Below are positions 9,001 through 17,426 of a stretch of 64,000 nt of DNA, one piece after another. Numbering within the stretch: position 1 is the stretch's first letter; the number at the start of each line of letters is the position of its first letter. A model generated the notes under the pieces. That model was given only the letters and a program-made list of their open reading frames with translations, ran no database searches and was not told the origin of the DNA. The stretch is from Flavobacterium aquaticum. Lineage in GTDB: Bacteria > Bacteroidota > Bacteroidia > Flavobacteriales > Flavobacteriaceae. The translations under genes were made by a program, and so were the position numbers. The DNA lies in contig NZ_QLMI01000007.1 of NCBI RefSeq assembly GCF_003259835.1, forward strand, positions 118,885 through 182,884, read 5' to 3'.

Positions 9001-10968
9001 ATGCCCCCTAAATTATACCCCCTTTTATTCCTGTTTTTAGGAATGTTTTCTCATGGCCAAGTGGTTATTAATGAGATAGATTCTAACACGCCAAGTTTTG
9101 ATCAATTAGAATTTGTTGAGTTAAAATCAACCGCACCTAATTTTCCTTTAGATGGTTATGTTTTAGTTTTTTTTAATGAAACAAATTCATCAAGTTATTA
9201 TACAATTGACTTAGATGGATATGTAACTGATGTAAACGGAATAATTCATTTTGGAAATAATTTGGTTGCTCCTTCTCCTGTAGGAAATATACCAAATGAA
9301 CAAATACAAAATGGTCCAGATGTTGTTGCTTTGTATTTAGGGAATGCCACCGATTTTCCGTATACAAGTACTACAGGAACATTAGCTACAACAAATAATT
9401 TGATTCATGCATTAGCATATTCTAATAATAATACTCCTCCATCAAATTTAATGACGATTTTAGGCTTGTCTGTTTTTACTAATGAAAACGCAACTTCAAA
9501 TATTGAAACTCATTCTATTCAAAGAAAAAATGACGGAACTTATGAAGTTAAGTTGCCAACCCCTGGAGTAAATAATGATGGAAGTGGTACCGTTTTTAAT
9601 TATATTTCAGTAACAACTTCTATTTCTTTGATAAATGAAGGCAATAGTTTTAATTTTATTTTCACAACAAGTCAGCCTGTTCAAGACAATCCTTTAGTTT
9701 TTAATTTCACATTGAATAATGGAAATTTTAATTTGGCTGATTTTTCAGGAGTATTGAATGTTTCTATTCCTGTAGGACAATCGACTGGACAAGCTAATGT
9801 AACAATAATTGATGATGGTTTAGATGAAGGAGATGAAGAAATGAAATTTGTTTTTCAACCACTTTCATCGGGCTATGTTGCTAACAATAATAATATTATT
9901 TACAGAGTATATGATGCAAATTTTGTAGTTCAAGCATTTGGAACACCTTTAAATCCTACTTACGGAATTGTAGTTCCTTCTATTCCAGTTGGATATTATG
10001 ATTCGTTAGAAGGTTTGTCTGGAAGTTCACTAAAACAAGCACTTCAGGATATCATTGCTAATCCAGCAGTTGTTAGGGCTCATAATTATGGTGATATTGA
10101 ATTTATTCTAAAAGAAGCAGATAAGAATCCATTAAATTCTAATCAGGTTTGGCAAATGTATGTTGAAAGTCCTAAGCCAATTTTAGATTATCAAACAGGT
10201 TCAAGTAATGTTGGAGTTTGGAATAGAGAGCATATTTTTCCGCAATCAAGAGGTGGATTTTCTGGAGGAACTTCATCTAATGCAGATGGAATAAATGTTT
10301 GGTTACCAACAAATGCTAATGATATTTTAGCAGGACACGCTGATGCACATCACTTAAGAGCAGAAGATGGAGTAGAAAACTCAACAAGAAGTAATAAAGA
10401 CTATGGTTCTGATTATAATGGACCAACTGGAAATCAAGGGAGTTGGAGAGGCGATGTATCAAGAGCATTGTTCTACATGGCGGTTAGATATAATGGGTTA
10501 AATTTAGTTAATGGAAATCCGTCAGATACATCAGGAAACCAAATTATGGGCGACTTAGCATCCCTTTTAACATGGAATACTGCAGATCCAAGTGATGATT
10601 TTGAAATGAATCGTAATAATTACATCTACACTTGGCAAATGAATCGAAATCCATTTATTGATCATCCTAACTTAGCGGATTATATTTTCGGAGCTAATTT
10701 TGGACAACCTTGGTTTTCTAATTTATCGACTCAATCTCCAATTGAAAATAAAGTAGCTGTTTATCCAAATCCAGCTTCAGAATATTTAATTGTTTCTGGT
10801 TTAGAAGGAAGTTCAAAAGTGGAAATTTATACGATTACGGGACAGTTACTTCAGACAGAAAATTTTGAAAACGAAACACGTGTTAAGTTAGATTTAAATG
10901 CCGGAATGTACTTGGTTAAAGTTACAAATGGCGTTCAAAGTAGTACCAAAAAAATCATTGTGAAATAG
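9001..10968 (+). CDS. Secreted endonuclease I with T9SS type A sorting domain
   Basis: This 655-residue protein has a signal peptide (ending near SHGQ), an N-terminal lamin-tail-like domain (VVINEIDSN...DQLEFVELK, about 20-190), a Calx-beta-like segment (about 200-305, with IIDDGLDEGDEE), and an endonuclease I domain (about 330-560). The catalytic signature WNREHIFPQSRGG is intact, with the His near residue 411. The last 75 residues (VAVYPNPASEYLIVSG ... GMYLVKVTNG ... KKIIVK) form a type A sorting domain recognised by the T9SS. It should therefore be released or surface-attached and degrade extracellular DNA or RNA, likely for nutrient use. PorQ, a T9SS component, is encoded at 30.9 kb. Confidence 0.9.
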   Translation: MPPKLYPLLFLFLGMFSHGQVVINEIDSNTPSFDQLEFVELKSTAPNFPLDGYVLVFFNETNSSSYYTIDLDGYVTDVNGIIHFGNNLVAPSPVGNIPNEQIQNGPDVVALYLGNATDFPYTSTTGTLATTNNLIHALAYSNNNTPPSNLMTILGLSVFTNENATSNIETHSIQRKNDGTYEVKLPTPGVNNDGSGTVFNYISVTTSISLINEGNSFNFIFTTSQPVQDNPLVFNFTLNNGNFNLADFSGVLNVSIPVGQSTGQANVTIIDDGLDEGDEEMKFVFQPLSSGYVANNNNIIYRVYDANFVVQAFGTPLNPTYGIVVPSIPVGYYDSLEGLSGSSLKQALQDIIANPAVVRAHNYGDIEFILKEADKNPLNSNQVWQMYVESPKPILDYQTGSSNVGVWNREHIFPQSRGGFSGGTSSNADGINVWLPTNANDILAGHADAHHLRAEDGVENSTRSNKDYGSDYNGPTGNQGSWRGDVSRALFYMAVRYNGLNLVNGNPSDTSGNQIMGDLASLLTWNTADPSDDFEMNRNNYIYTWQMNRNPFIDHPNLADYIFGANFGQPWFSNLSTQSPIENKVAVYPNPASEYLIVSGLEGSSKVEIYTITGQLLQTENFENETRVKLDLNAGMYLVKVTNGVQSSTKKIIVK

Positions 10969-11021
10969 ACTTTTTTCTATTTAGAAGAAATGTTAAAATG
11001 AGTTAAAAATTCCTAAAAGCA

Positions 11022-11029
11022 TAATTTTG
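11022..11029 (+). promoter_or_regulatory. Putative -7 element upstream of the small basic secreted protein
   Basis: TAATTTTG matches TAnnTTTG, 48 bases before the ATG at 11078. I did not find a convincing -33 TTG at the expected distance. Confidence 0.35.
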
Positions 11030-11077
11030 GCAGTATTATTGGGTTATTAATACAAATAATTATTAAATTTAATCACT

Positions 11078-11512
11078 ATGGAAACTAGTAAAAACAGAAT
11101 AGCAACGCTTTTTGGGGTATTAATTTTAGTATTTATGTTGGTAGTGCCAACAGACGTTTTTTCGCAAGGGCCACCACCTTGGGCTCCAGCTCATGGATAT
11201 AGAGCAAAAACAAGACATATTTACTTTCCTGATCAAAATATGTATTATGATATCCAAAGAGGAAATTACATTTATTTCAACAACGGAAAATGGTCGGTAA
11301 GTGTAAAAGTTCCTTCAATTTTTGTTGGAATTAATTTAGGTAGAAGTGCCCAAATTGAATTGGATTTTTATGGCGATAGACCACAACGTTATAATTATTC
11401 GCATAAAACAAAATATAAAGTAAAAAAACACAAAGTTAACCACCATCACGGCCATAAACACAATAAAGGTAATGGTCACCCAGGAAAAGGGAAGGGGAAT
11501 AATGGTAAGTGA
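11078..11512 (+). CDS. Small secreted protein with His/Lys/Gly-rich tail
   Basis: A 144-residue protein of unknown function. Residues 1-31 look like a signal peptide ending in VFSQ. The middle, from GPPPWAPAHGYRAKTRHIYFP through YDIQRGNYIYFNNGKW, resembles short conserved Flavobacterium proteins seen next to envelope genes. From about residue 110 it is very basic and rich in His, Lys and Gly (KVKKHKVNHHHGHKHNKG), which could bind metal or a polyanion; this is inference. It has its own probable promoter and ends at a bidirectional terminator shared with glmM. Confidence 0.75.
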   Translation: METSKNRIATLFGVLILVFMLVVPTDVFSQGPPPWAPAHGYRAKTRHIYFPDQNMYYDIQRGNYIYFNNGKWSVSVKVPSIFVGINLGRSAQIELDFYGDRPQRYNYSHKTKYKVKKHKVNHHHGHKHNKGNGHPGKGKGNNGK

Positions 11513-11525
11513 AACGGTAGATAAT

Positions 11526-11557
11526 AAAAAAGGTCAGATTTAAATCTGACCTTTTTT
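11526..11557. terminator. Bidirectional terminator
   Basis: The perfect palindrome GGTCAGATTTAAATCTGACC at 11532-11551 is flanked by an A-run on the left and a T-run on the right, so it can end transcription from both the secreted-protein gene (+) and glmM (-), which converge here. Confidence 0.9.
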
Positions 11558-11560
11558 GTT

Positions 11561-12949
11561 TTATATTCCTGCTATTTCTTTTAATTCTTTAACGAATCTT
11601 TCAGCTAAAACATCGGCTTCTGTTTGTGTTGGAGCTTCTGTGTAAATTCTAATGATTGGTTCTGTGTTTGATTTTCTTAAATGCACCCATTCTGTTGGGA
11701 AATCAATTTTCACTCCGTCAATAGTAGAAATGTTCTCTGATTTGTATTTTTCGGTTAGCGTAGCTAAAACATTATCCACATCAATTTGAGGTGTTAACTC
11801 AATTTTGTTTTTACTCATATAATATTGAGGAAAACTTGCTCTAATTTCAGCTACCGTTTTATCTTGGTTAGCCAAATACGTTAAAAATAAAGCTGCACCC
11901 ACAATACTATCTCTGCCATAGTGTGATGATGGATAGATAATTCCGCCATTTCCTTCACCACCAATGATAGCATTGGTTTTCTTCATTAATTCTACCACAT
12001 TTACTTCACCCACAGCACTTGCTTGATATGTTCCGCCGTGTTTTTCTGTAATATCGCGTAAAGCTCGAGACGATGACATATTAGAAACTGTATTTCCAGG
12101 AGTTTTTGATAAAACATAATCGGTAACAGCTACTAAAGTATATTCTTCACCAAACATTTCGCCATCATTTGAAATGAAAGCTAATCTGTCAACGTCTGGG
12201 TCAACTACGATTCCGAAATCCGCTTTTTCTTCAACAACTAATTTGCAAATATCGCCTAAGTGTTCTTTTAAAGGTTCTGGATTATGAGGGAAATGTCCGT
12301 TTGGTTCGCAGTATAATTTTACGACTTCAACGCCCATTTGTTCTAATAAATTTGGGATAATAATGCCGCCTGAAGAATTTACACCGTCCACAACGACTTT
12401 AAATTTCTTAGTTTTTACCAAATCAGCATCAACCAATGGCAATTCCAATACTTCATCAATGTGAATATCCATATAAGCATGGTTCTCAGTAACTTCTCCC
12501 AACGAATCTACATCTGCAAAATCAAAGGCTTCCGCTTCTGCAATTTCTAGAATTTTTGCTCCATCGGCACCGCTTAAAAATTCGCCTTTTGCATTTAATA
12601 ATTTCAAAGCATTCCATTGTTTTGGATTGTGCGAAGCTGTTAAGATAATTCCGCCATCCGCTTTTTCCATTGGAACTGCAATTTCAACTGTTGGAGTAGT
12701 GGATAAACCTAAATCGATAACATCAATTCCTAATCCAACTAATGTATTCACCACCAAATTATGAATCATTGGCCCCGAAATCCTCGCATCTCTACCAATG
12801 ACTACTTTTAGTTTATCTTTTGCAATGTTTTGTTTTAGAAAGGTTCCATAAGCAGAAGCAAATTTCACCGCATCAACTGGAGTTAAATTATCACCAACTT
12901 TTCCACCAATGGTTCCACGAATTCCTGATATTGATTTTATTAATGTCAT
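11561..12949 (-). CDS. glmM: Phosphoglucosamine mutase
   Basis: A 462-residue alpha-D-phosphohexomutase converting glucosamine-6-phosphate to glucosamine-1-phosphate for peptidoglycan and LPS precursors. It begins MTLIKSISGIRGTIGG (substrate-loop start), has the catalytic phosphoserine loop TASHNPKQWNALK (about residue 100), the metal-binding loop DPDVDRLAF, the sugar-specificity loop GGEGNGGIIYPS and the phosphate-binding RKSNTEPIIRIYTE near the end. The GEGNGG form of the sugar loop and the Bacteroidota context favour GlmM over phosphomannomutase, but the substrate is not proven. It is transcribed alone from a probable promoter at 13.0 kb. Confidence 0.88.
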   Translation of the reverse strand: MTLIKSISGIRGTIGGKVGDNLTPVDAVKFASAYGTFLKQNIAKDKLKVVIGRDARISGPMIHNLVVNTLVGLGIDVIDLGLSTTPTVEIAVPMEKADGGIILTASHNPKQWNALKLLNAKGEFLSGADGAKILEIAEAEAFDFADVDSLGEVTENHAYMDIHIDEVLELPLVDADLVKTKKFKVVVDGVNSSGGIIIPNLLEQMGVEVVKLYCEPNGHFPHNPEPLKEHLGDICKLVVEEKADFGIVVDPDVDRLAFISNDGEMFGEEYTLVAVTDYVLSKTPGNTVSNMSSSRALRDITEKHGGTYQASAVGEVNVVELMKKTNAIIGGEGNGGIIYPSSHYGRDSIVGAALFLTYLANQDKTVAEIRASFPQYYMSKNKIELTPQIDVDNVLATLTEKYKSENISTIDGVKIDFPTEWVHLRKSNTEPIIRIYTEAPTQTEADVLAERFVKELKEIAGI

Positions 12950-13005
12950 TATTTTAGTTTAAAAGTTATAGGTTTAAAAGTTTAGTAGTAAACCAAATTG
13001 TGTCA

Positions 13006-13039
13006 CAAATATAAAAAGTTAGAAATTGGAATTCATCAA
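13006..13039 (-). promoter_or_regulatory. Putative glmM promoter
   Basis: On the minus strand TTG (13039-13037) is followed after 23 bases by TATATTTG (13013-13006), an exact match to TAnnTTTG. It lies about 57 bases before the glmM start. Confidence 0.55.
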
Positions 13040-13063
13040 AATTTAGAAAGATTTTTATATATT

Positions 13064-13071
13064 TACTTTTG
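13064..13071 (+). promoter_or_regulatory. Putative -7 element of the acpH-alkD pair
   Basis: TACTTTTG matches TAnnTTTG and lies 71 bases before the ATG at 13143. No clear -33 TTG is visible at the normal distance. Confidence 0.35.
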
Positions 13072-13142
13072 ATAATTATGTGTAAACAAAATCACCAATC
13101 CTTTTAAACTTATAAGCACATAAACTTTTAACCTTTTCCAAC

Positions 13143-13739
13143 ATGAATTTTCTCGCTCATATTTATTTGTCTGGTGAAGATGATTTTGTCAAAATTGGCA
13201 ATTTCATGGCAGATAGTATTCGAGGTTCTAAGTATTTAGATTATCCAAATTCACTTCAAAAAGGTATTTTATTGCACCGACATATTGATAGTTTTACAGA
13301 TGCGCATCCAATTTATCGCAAAAGCAAACATCGTTTGCACGAAAAATACGGACATTATTCGGGTGTGATTATGGATATTGCATACGATCATTTCTTAGCG
13401 AAAAATTGGAGTAAATATTCTAATGAAAAGCTAGAAGATTATGCTGCTGATTTTTACCAATTGATGCAAGATAATTATGAAATTCTAACCGAAAGAGTAA
13501 AAGGAATGTTACCATATATGATTGGCCGAAATTGGCTGGTAAGTTATGCAACCATCGCAGGTTTGGAAATGATTCTTTTTCAGATGGATTATCGAACCAA
13601 ACACAGAGCACACATGCAAGAAGCGATTGTGGAAATTCAAGATTTTTATACCGAATTTGAATCGGAATTTTTTCAGTTTTTCGAGGAATTAGTACTTTCG
13701 TGCCAACAAAAATTAAAAGAACTCAATGAAATTTTGTAG
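13143..13739 (+). CDS. Acyl carrier protein phosphodiesterase-like (AcpH/DUF479)
   Basis: A 198-residue protein of the DUF479/AcpH family. E. coli AcpH removes the 4'-phosphopantetheine arm from acyl carrier protein. The family features visible are the start MNFLAHIYLS, GNFMADSIRGS, the metal-site-like LLHRHIDSFTDAHP and the MDIAYDHFLAKNW helix, so the HD-like metal site appears intact. It overlaps the following alkylation-repair gene by 14 bases, suggesting coupled translation. Whether the flavobacterial protein acts on ACP is inferred from the family. Confidence 0.85.
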   Translation: MNFLAHIYLSGEDDFVKIGNFMADSIRGSKYLDYPNSLQKGILLHRHIDSFTDAHPIYRKSKHRLHEKYGHYSGVIMDIAYDHFLAKNWSKYSNEKLEDYAADFYQLMQDNYEILTERVKGMLPYMIGRNWLVSYATIAGLEMILFQMDYRTKHRAHMQEAIVEIQDFYTEFESEFFQFFEELVLSCQQKLKELNEIL

Positions 13740-14391
13740 TGATTTAGAAGCTGATTTTCGAAAAGTATCCAATAGAGAATTGGCAATTCCGATGGAAAAT
13801 TACATGAAGAATAATTTTACCTATTTTGGAATTAAAACCGAGAATAGACGATCAATTTTCAAATCAAATTATGAACTAAATAAATTAGAAGTTAAATCTA
13901 ATTTTAAAGCAATTGCTTGGGAATTGTTTCAAATGAAAGAACGCGAATTTCATCAAACAGCAATAGATTTATTGCTAAAAGAGTTCAAGAAAAATTTTGT
14001 TTTGGAGGATATTCAATTGATTGAAAAAATGATAATTACCAATTCTTGGTGGGATTCAGTTGATACGATTGCGAAATATATTTTAGGAGGTTATTTGTTG
14101 CAATTTCCTTCGGAAACTTTAAAAGTAATTGAACGTTTTTCAAATTCTGAAAACATGTGGTTAAATCGAAGTGCTATTTTATTTCAATTGAGTTATAAAG
14201 AAAAAACCAATTTTGAAATTTTAAAATCAGAATGTGAAAAACACAAAGATTCCAACGAATTTTTCATTCAAAAAGCAATCGGTTGGGCTTTACGCGATTA
14301 TAGTAGATTCAATCCAAATGGAGTCGAAGCTTATGTAAATTCTACTAATTTGAAACCTTTAAGTAGAAAAGAAGCCTTACGTTTACTCTAA
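13726..14391 (+). CDS. DNA alkylation repair protein (AlkD-like HEAT-repeat glycosylase)
   Basis: A 221-residue all-helical protein of the AlkD/AlkC-like family, which removes alkylated bases such as 3- and 7-methylpurines. Diagnostic segments are YFGIKTENRR, REFHQTAIDLL, IITNSWWDSVDTIA (with the catalytic-type Asp after WW) and KAIGWALRDYSRFNP. Its ATG lies inside the 3' end of the acpH-like gene (14-base overlap), so the two form an operon. The family assignment is firm; activity is by homology. Confidence 0.87.
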   Translation: MKFCSDLEADFRKVSNRELAIPMENYMKNNFTYFGIKTENRRSIFKSNYELNKLEVKSNFKAIAWELFQMKEREFHQTAIDLLLKEFKKNFVLEDIQLIEKMIITNSWWDSVDTIAKYILGGYLLQFPSETLKVIERFSNSENMWLNRSAILFQLSYKEKTNFEILKSECEKHKDSNEFFIQKAIGWALRDYSRFNPNGVEAYVNSTNLKPLSRKEALRLL

Positions 14392-14444
14392 TTTTGTTTC
14401 ATTTTTCAGATTAAAGATTTACCTTCGTAAAATACTTCAAGACA

Positions 14445-16262
14445 ATGCCAAGAAAGAAATCTTTTTCCTTAAAAACGTTTACACACAAAACCTTCCGACG
14501 TTTAGAGCGATTTGTTTTTCTTTTGAAATCGCTACTAACACCGCGACAGTTTATCTATTTTTCGTGTGTTTTAGTTGGAATTTCTTCGGCATTAGCGGTA
14601 ATTATTCTAAAAACATTTGCGCATTGGGTTTATAAATCGGCTCAAAGATTAGATGATGTATTCCATCTTCCTTATAGTAATAGTACGCTGCCAATAATTG
14701 GTATTATTATTACGGTAATCATTGTTAAAAAGGTTTTGGATGGTTCTATAGAAAAAGGAACTTCTCAAATTATGTATGCTGTTGCCAAAAAGCGCGGTAT
14801 AATGCCCAGAAAACAAATGTTTGCCCAAATCATCACGAGTTCGTTTACCGTTGGTATGGGCGGAAGTGCCGGTTTAGAATCACCAATTACTATAACTGGA
14901 GCTGCTTTTGGAAGTAATTATGCGCAAAATTATCGTTTAAGTTACAAAGACAGAACACTTTTGTTAGCCTGCGGTGTTGCTGCCGGAATTGGTGCTGCTT
15001 TTAACGCTCCGATTGCAGGAGTTTTGTTTGCTATCGAAGTAGTTTTGGCTGAAATCAGTATTACAGCATTTATTCCGATTATGATTAGTGCGGCAACGGG
15101 TGCTTTGGTTTCAACGGTTATGTTGAATGAAGATATCTTGTTTTCGTTTAAAAAAGTGCAATTTTTCGATTATCACAATTTACCCTATTATATTTTATTA
15201 GGAGTTTTAAGTGGTTTAGTTTCGATAAATTATGCTAGAACTTTCAGAAAAATCGAACATTATTTCAGTGGATTAAAATTTAATATCATCAATAAAGCAT
15301 TGTTTGGAGCTGGAATTTTAGGAGTTTTAATCTTCTTGTTTCCATCTTTATTTGGTGAAGGATATGAAAGCATTAAAATTTTAGCAGACAGTAATCCCGA
15401 ACGATTAGTTCAAAACACGGTTTTCGAGCGCTTCGAAGATTCAAAATGGATTTTGTTATTGTTTGTTGGTGCTACCATGTTGATTAAAGTTTATGCTACA
15501 AGTTTAACATTAGGCGCTGGTGGAAATGGAGGTAATTTTGCGCCTTCGCTTTTTGTAGGTTCGTATTTGGGATTTTGTGTAGCTTATTTTTTCAATATAA
15601 TTGGTTTCGCCAAGTTACCAATTGGAAACTTTACGCTTGTTGGAATGGCGGGGATTTTAAGTGGATTGTTTCATGCACCTTTAACCGCAATTTTCCTTAT
15701 TGCTGAAATTACAGGAGGTTACAATTTGATGGTTCCTTTAATGATAGTTTCATCAGTAAGTTTTGCGATTTCGAAACGTTTCGAACCGTATTCATTCGAT
15801 ATTAAAAATTTGGCTGATAAAGGAGAAGTTTTTACGGATAATCGTGATGCTAATATTTTGAATTCTATTGATGTGGCGAAATTAATTCAAACCGATTTCA
15901 AACCGATTTCAGCTAGTAATAATTTGGAAGAATTAGTTGAGAAAATTCAACAATCAGATGCTGATATTTTTCCTGTCTTGGATAAAAAAAATACGCTTTT
16001 AGGCTTGATATTGTTAGATGAAATCAGACCAATTGTTTTCTCGCAATTCAAAGTAAAATACACAGCAACAAATGAAGTCATGCAACCTCCAAAAGAAATT
16101 ATTTTCTATGATGAAACTTTAGAAACCATTATGGAGAAATTTGATACATCAGGTTGTAAAGTCTTACCAGTTTTAAAAGATGGAATCTTCCTTGGATTCA
16201 TTTACAAACAACTTATTTTGGAAAAATACAGAATGCGATTGAAATCGATGATTATAGAATAG
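14445..16262 (+). CDS. CLC-type chloride channel or H+/Cl- antiporter with CBS domains
   Basis: A 605-residue inner-membrane protein with about ten hydrophobic segments (residues 35-450) followed by two CBS domains (about 480-600). The family's ion-binding loops are present: GGSAGLESPIT, a variant of the GREGP loop that keeps the gating-type Glu, and GAGGNGGNFAPSLFVG, which contains the GxFxP motif. The retained Glu is compatible with a Cl-/H+ exchanger. The C-terminal CBS pair may sense nucleotides or ionic strength. The start MPRKKSF gives a basic cytoplasmic head before the first membrane helix. Confidence 0.9.
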   Translation: MPRKKSFSLKTFTHKTFRRLERFVFLLKSLLTPRQFIYFSCVLVGISSALAVIILKTFAHWVYKSAQRLDDVFHLPYSNSTLPIIGIIITVIIVKKVLDGSIEKGTSQIMYAVAKKRGIMPRKQMFAQIITSSFTVGMGGSAGLESPITITGAAFGSNYAQNYRLSYKDRTLLLACGVAAGIGAAFNAPIAGVLFAIEVVLAEISITAFIPIMISAATGALVSTVMLNEDILFSFKKVQFFDYHNLPYYILLGVLSGLVSINYARTFRKIEHYFSGLKFNIINKALFGAGILGVLIFLFPSLFGEGYESIKILADSNPERLVQNTVFERFEDSKWILLLFVGATMLIKVYATSLTLGAGGNGGNFAPSLFVGSYLGFCVAYFFNIIGFAKLPIGNFTLVGMAGILSGLFHAPLTAIFLIAEITGGYNLMVPLMIVSSVSFAISKRFEPYSFDIKNLADKGEVFTDNRDANILNSIDVAKLIQTDFKPISASNNLEELVEKIQQSDADIFPVLDKKNTLLGLILLDEIRPIVFSQFKVKYTATNEVMQPPKEIIFYDETLETIMEKFDTSGCKVLPVLKDGIFLGFIYKQLILEKYRMRLKSMIIE

Positions 16263-16386
16263 TTTATATACAAGTTCAATCCCGAAGTTTCGGGACAAAT
16301 TCAGAATTCAATTTTATTTTTTTGGAACACGGATTTAAGAAATTTTTAAAATTTATTTTCTTAAATGTAATTTTTATTGTTAAAAA

Positions 16387-16438
16387 TATTAATATCGGAT
16401 AAAATATTTTTTTATCCTATCCGATATTAATACCTTTG
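16387..16438 (+). promoter_or_regulatory. Promoter plus inverted-repeat operator of the Fic gene
   Basis: Two perfect 15-base inverted arms, TATTAATATCGGATA at 16387-16401 and its complement at 16418-16432, enclose a 16-base AT-rich spacer. A second inverted pair, GGATAAAA (16397-16404) and TTTTATCC (16410-16417), sits inside. The right arm runs into TACCTTTG (16431-16438), an exact -7 word, 18 bases before the Fic ATG. A protein bound to the repeat would block this promoter. The C-terminal helix-turn-helix region of the Fic protein makes it the natural candidate, so autorepression is inferred. Confidence 0.75.
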
Positions 16439-16456
16439 TGGTGAAATAAAAAAGTT

Positions 16457-17422
16457 ATGTGGAATATCGATTTGTCATATCGCGAAGAATTTCAATCAAC
16501 ATTCGATAGATTGTATGATAAACTTGCTGTGCTCAATCAAAACAGACCGCTTCCATACTCGGCTATTTCAAAAATTAAAGAATCACTTTCCATTGAATGG
16601 ACTTATAATTCGAATAGTATTGAAGGAAATACACTTTCACTTCGAGAAACACAAATGGTACTTCAAGATGGAATTACCGTGAAAGGAAAATCATTGCGAG
16701 AACATTTTGAAGCTAAAAATCACGAGCATGCGATTAATTATTTATATCAAATAATTAATGATGATTATGTGTTGAGAAGTATCGATATTTTATCGCTACA
16801 TGGTTTGGTTTTGCGCACAATAGAAGATGATTTTGCTGGAAGAATTAGAAATGCTGGTGTTCGAATCACGGGAGCAAATTTTATTCCGCCAAATGCTAAT
16901 AAAGTTTCAGATTTGTTAGATGAATTAATTCAATTTGTAAATGAAAATCCATTGCAATTAAATGACATTGAGTTGGCCACTATTTTTCATCACAAATTAG
17001 TTTGGATTCATCCTTTTTTTGATGGAAATGGAAGGACGGTTCGTTTAGCCATGAATTTATTGCTTATGCGAAGAGGTTTTCCGCCAGCAATCATCTTAAA
17101 AAATGATAGAAAAAAATATTACGATGCTTTAAATCAGGCTAATAATGGTAACTATCAAAAGTTAACGTTGTTAATGTGTCAAGCTTTGGAAAGAACTGTT
17201 AATATTTATCTAACTTCTATTCCAAGTGATAATGATGATGAATATCAATCTATTGCTAATATTGTTAGTGAGCCTAATACTCCCTACAGTCAAGAATATG
17301 TTAGCTTGTTAGCGCGTCAAGGAAAAATTGATGCTTATAAAGAAGGAAGAAATTGGGTTACTACAAAAAAAGCCATTAATGATTACATTTCAAATAGACA
17401 GAGAGTTAGGTTGTTAAAATAA
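16457..17422 (+). CDS. Fic family protein (adenylyltransferase-like) with C-terminal DNA-binding segment
   Basis: A 321-residue Fic protein. The catalytic loop HPFFDGNGRTVR (His at about residue 185) matches HPFx(D/E)GNGRxxR exactly, so transfer of AMP to target hydroxyls is likely possible. The helix with SNSIEGN (S52 to N58) fits the inhibitory (S/T)xxxE(G/N) motif located N-terminal to the Fic core (class II), which normally holds the enzyme inactive. The last 60 residues (YSQEYVSLLARQGKIDAYKEGRNWVTTKKA) look like a MerR/excisionase-type helix-turn-helix. No antitoxin-like partner gene is adjacent; the inhibitory helix is built in. Targets are unknown. Confidence 0.9.
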   Translation: MWNIDLSYREEFQSTFDRLYDKLAVLNQNRPLPYSAISKIKESLSIEWTYNSNSIEGNTLSLRETQMVLQDGITVKGKSLREHFEAKNHEHAINYLYQIINDDYVLRSIDILSLHGLVLRTIEDDFAGRIRNAGVRITGANFIPPNANKVSDLLDELIQFVNENPLQLNDIELATIFHHKLVWIHPFFDGNGRTVRLAMNLLLMRRGFPPAIILKNDRKKYYDALNQANNGNYQKLTLLMCQALERTVNIYLTSIPSDNDDEYQSIANIVSEPNTPYSQEYVSLLARQGKIDAYKEGRNWVTTKKAINDYISNRQRVRLLK

Positions 17423-17426
17423 CAAC

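Noticed and set aside
16270..16300. Small hairpin TCCCGAA / TTCGGGA after the CLC gene
   Set aside because: The stem is only seven pairs and no T-run follows, so a terminator call is not supported.
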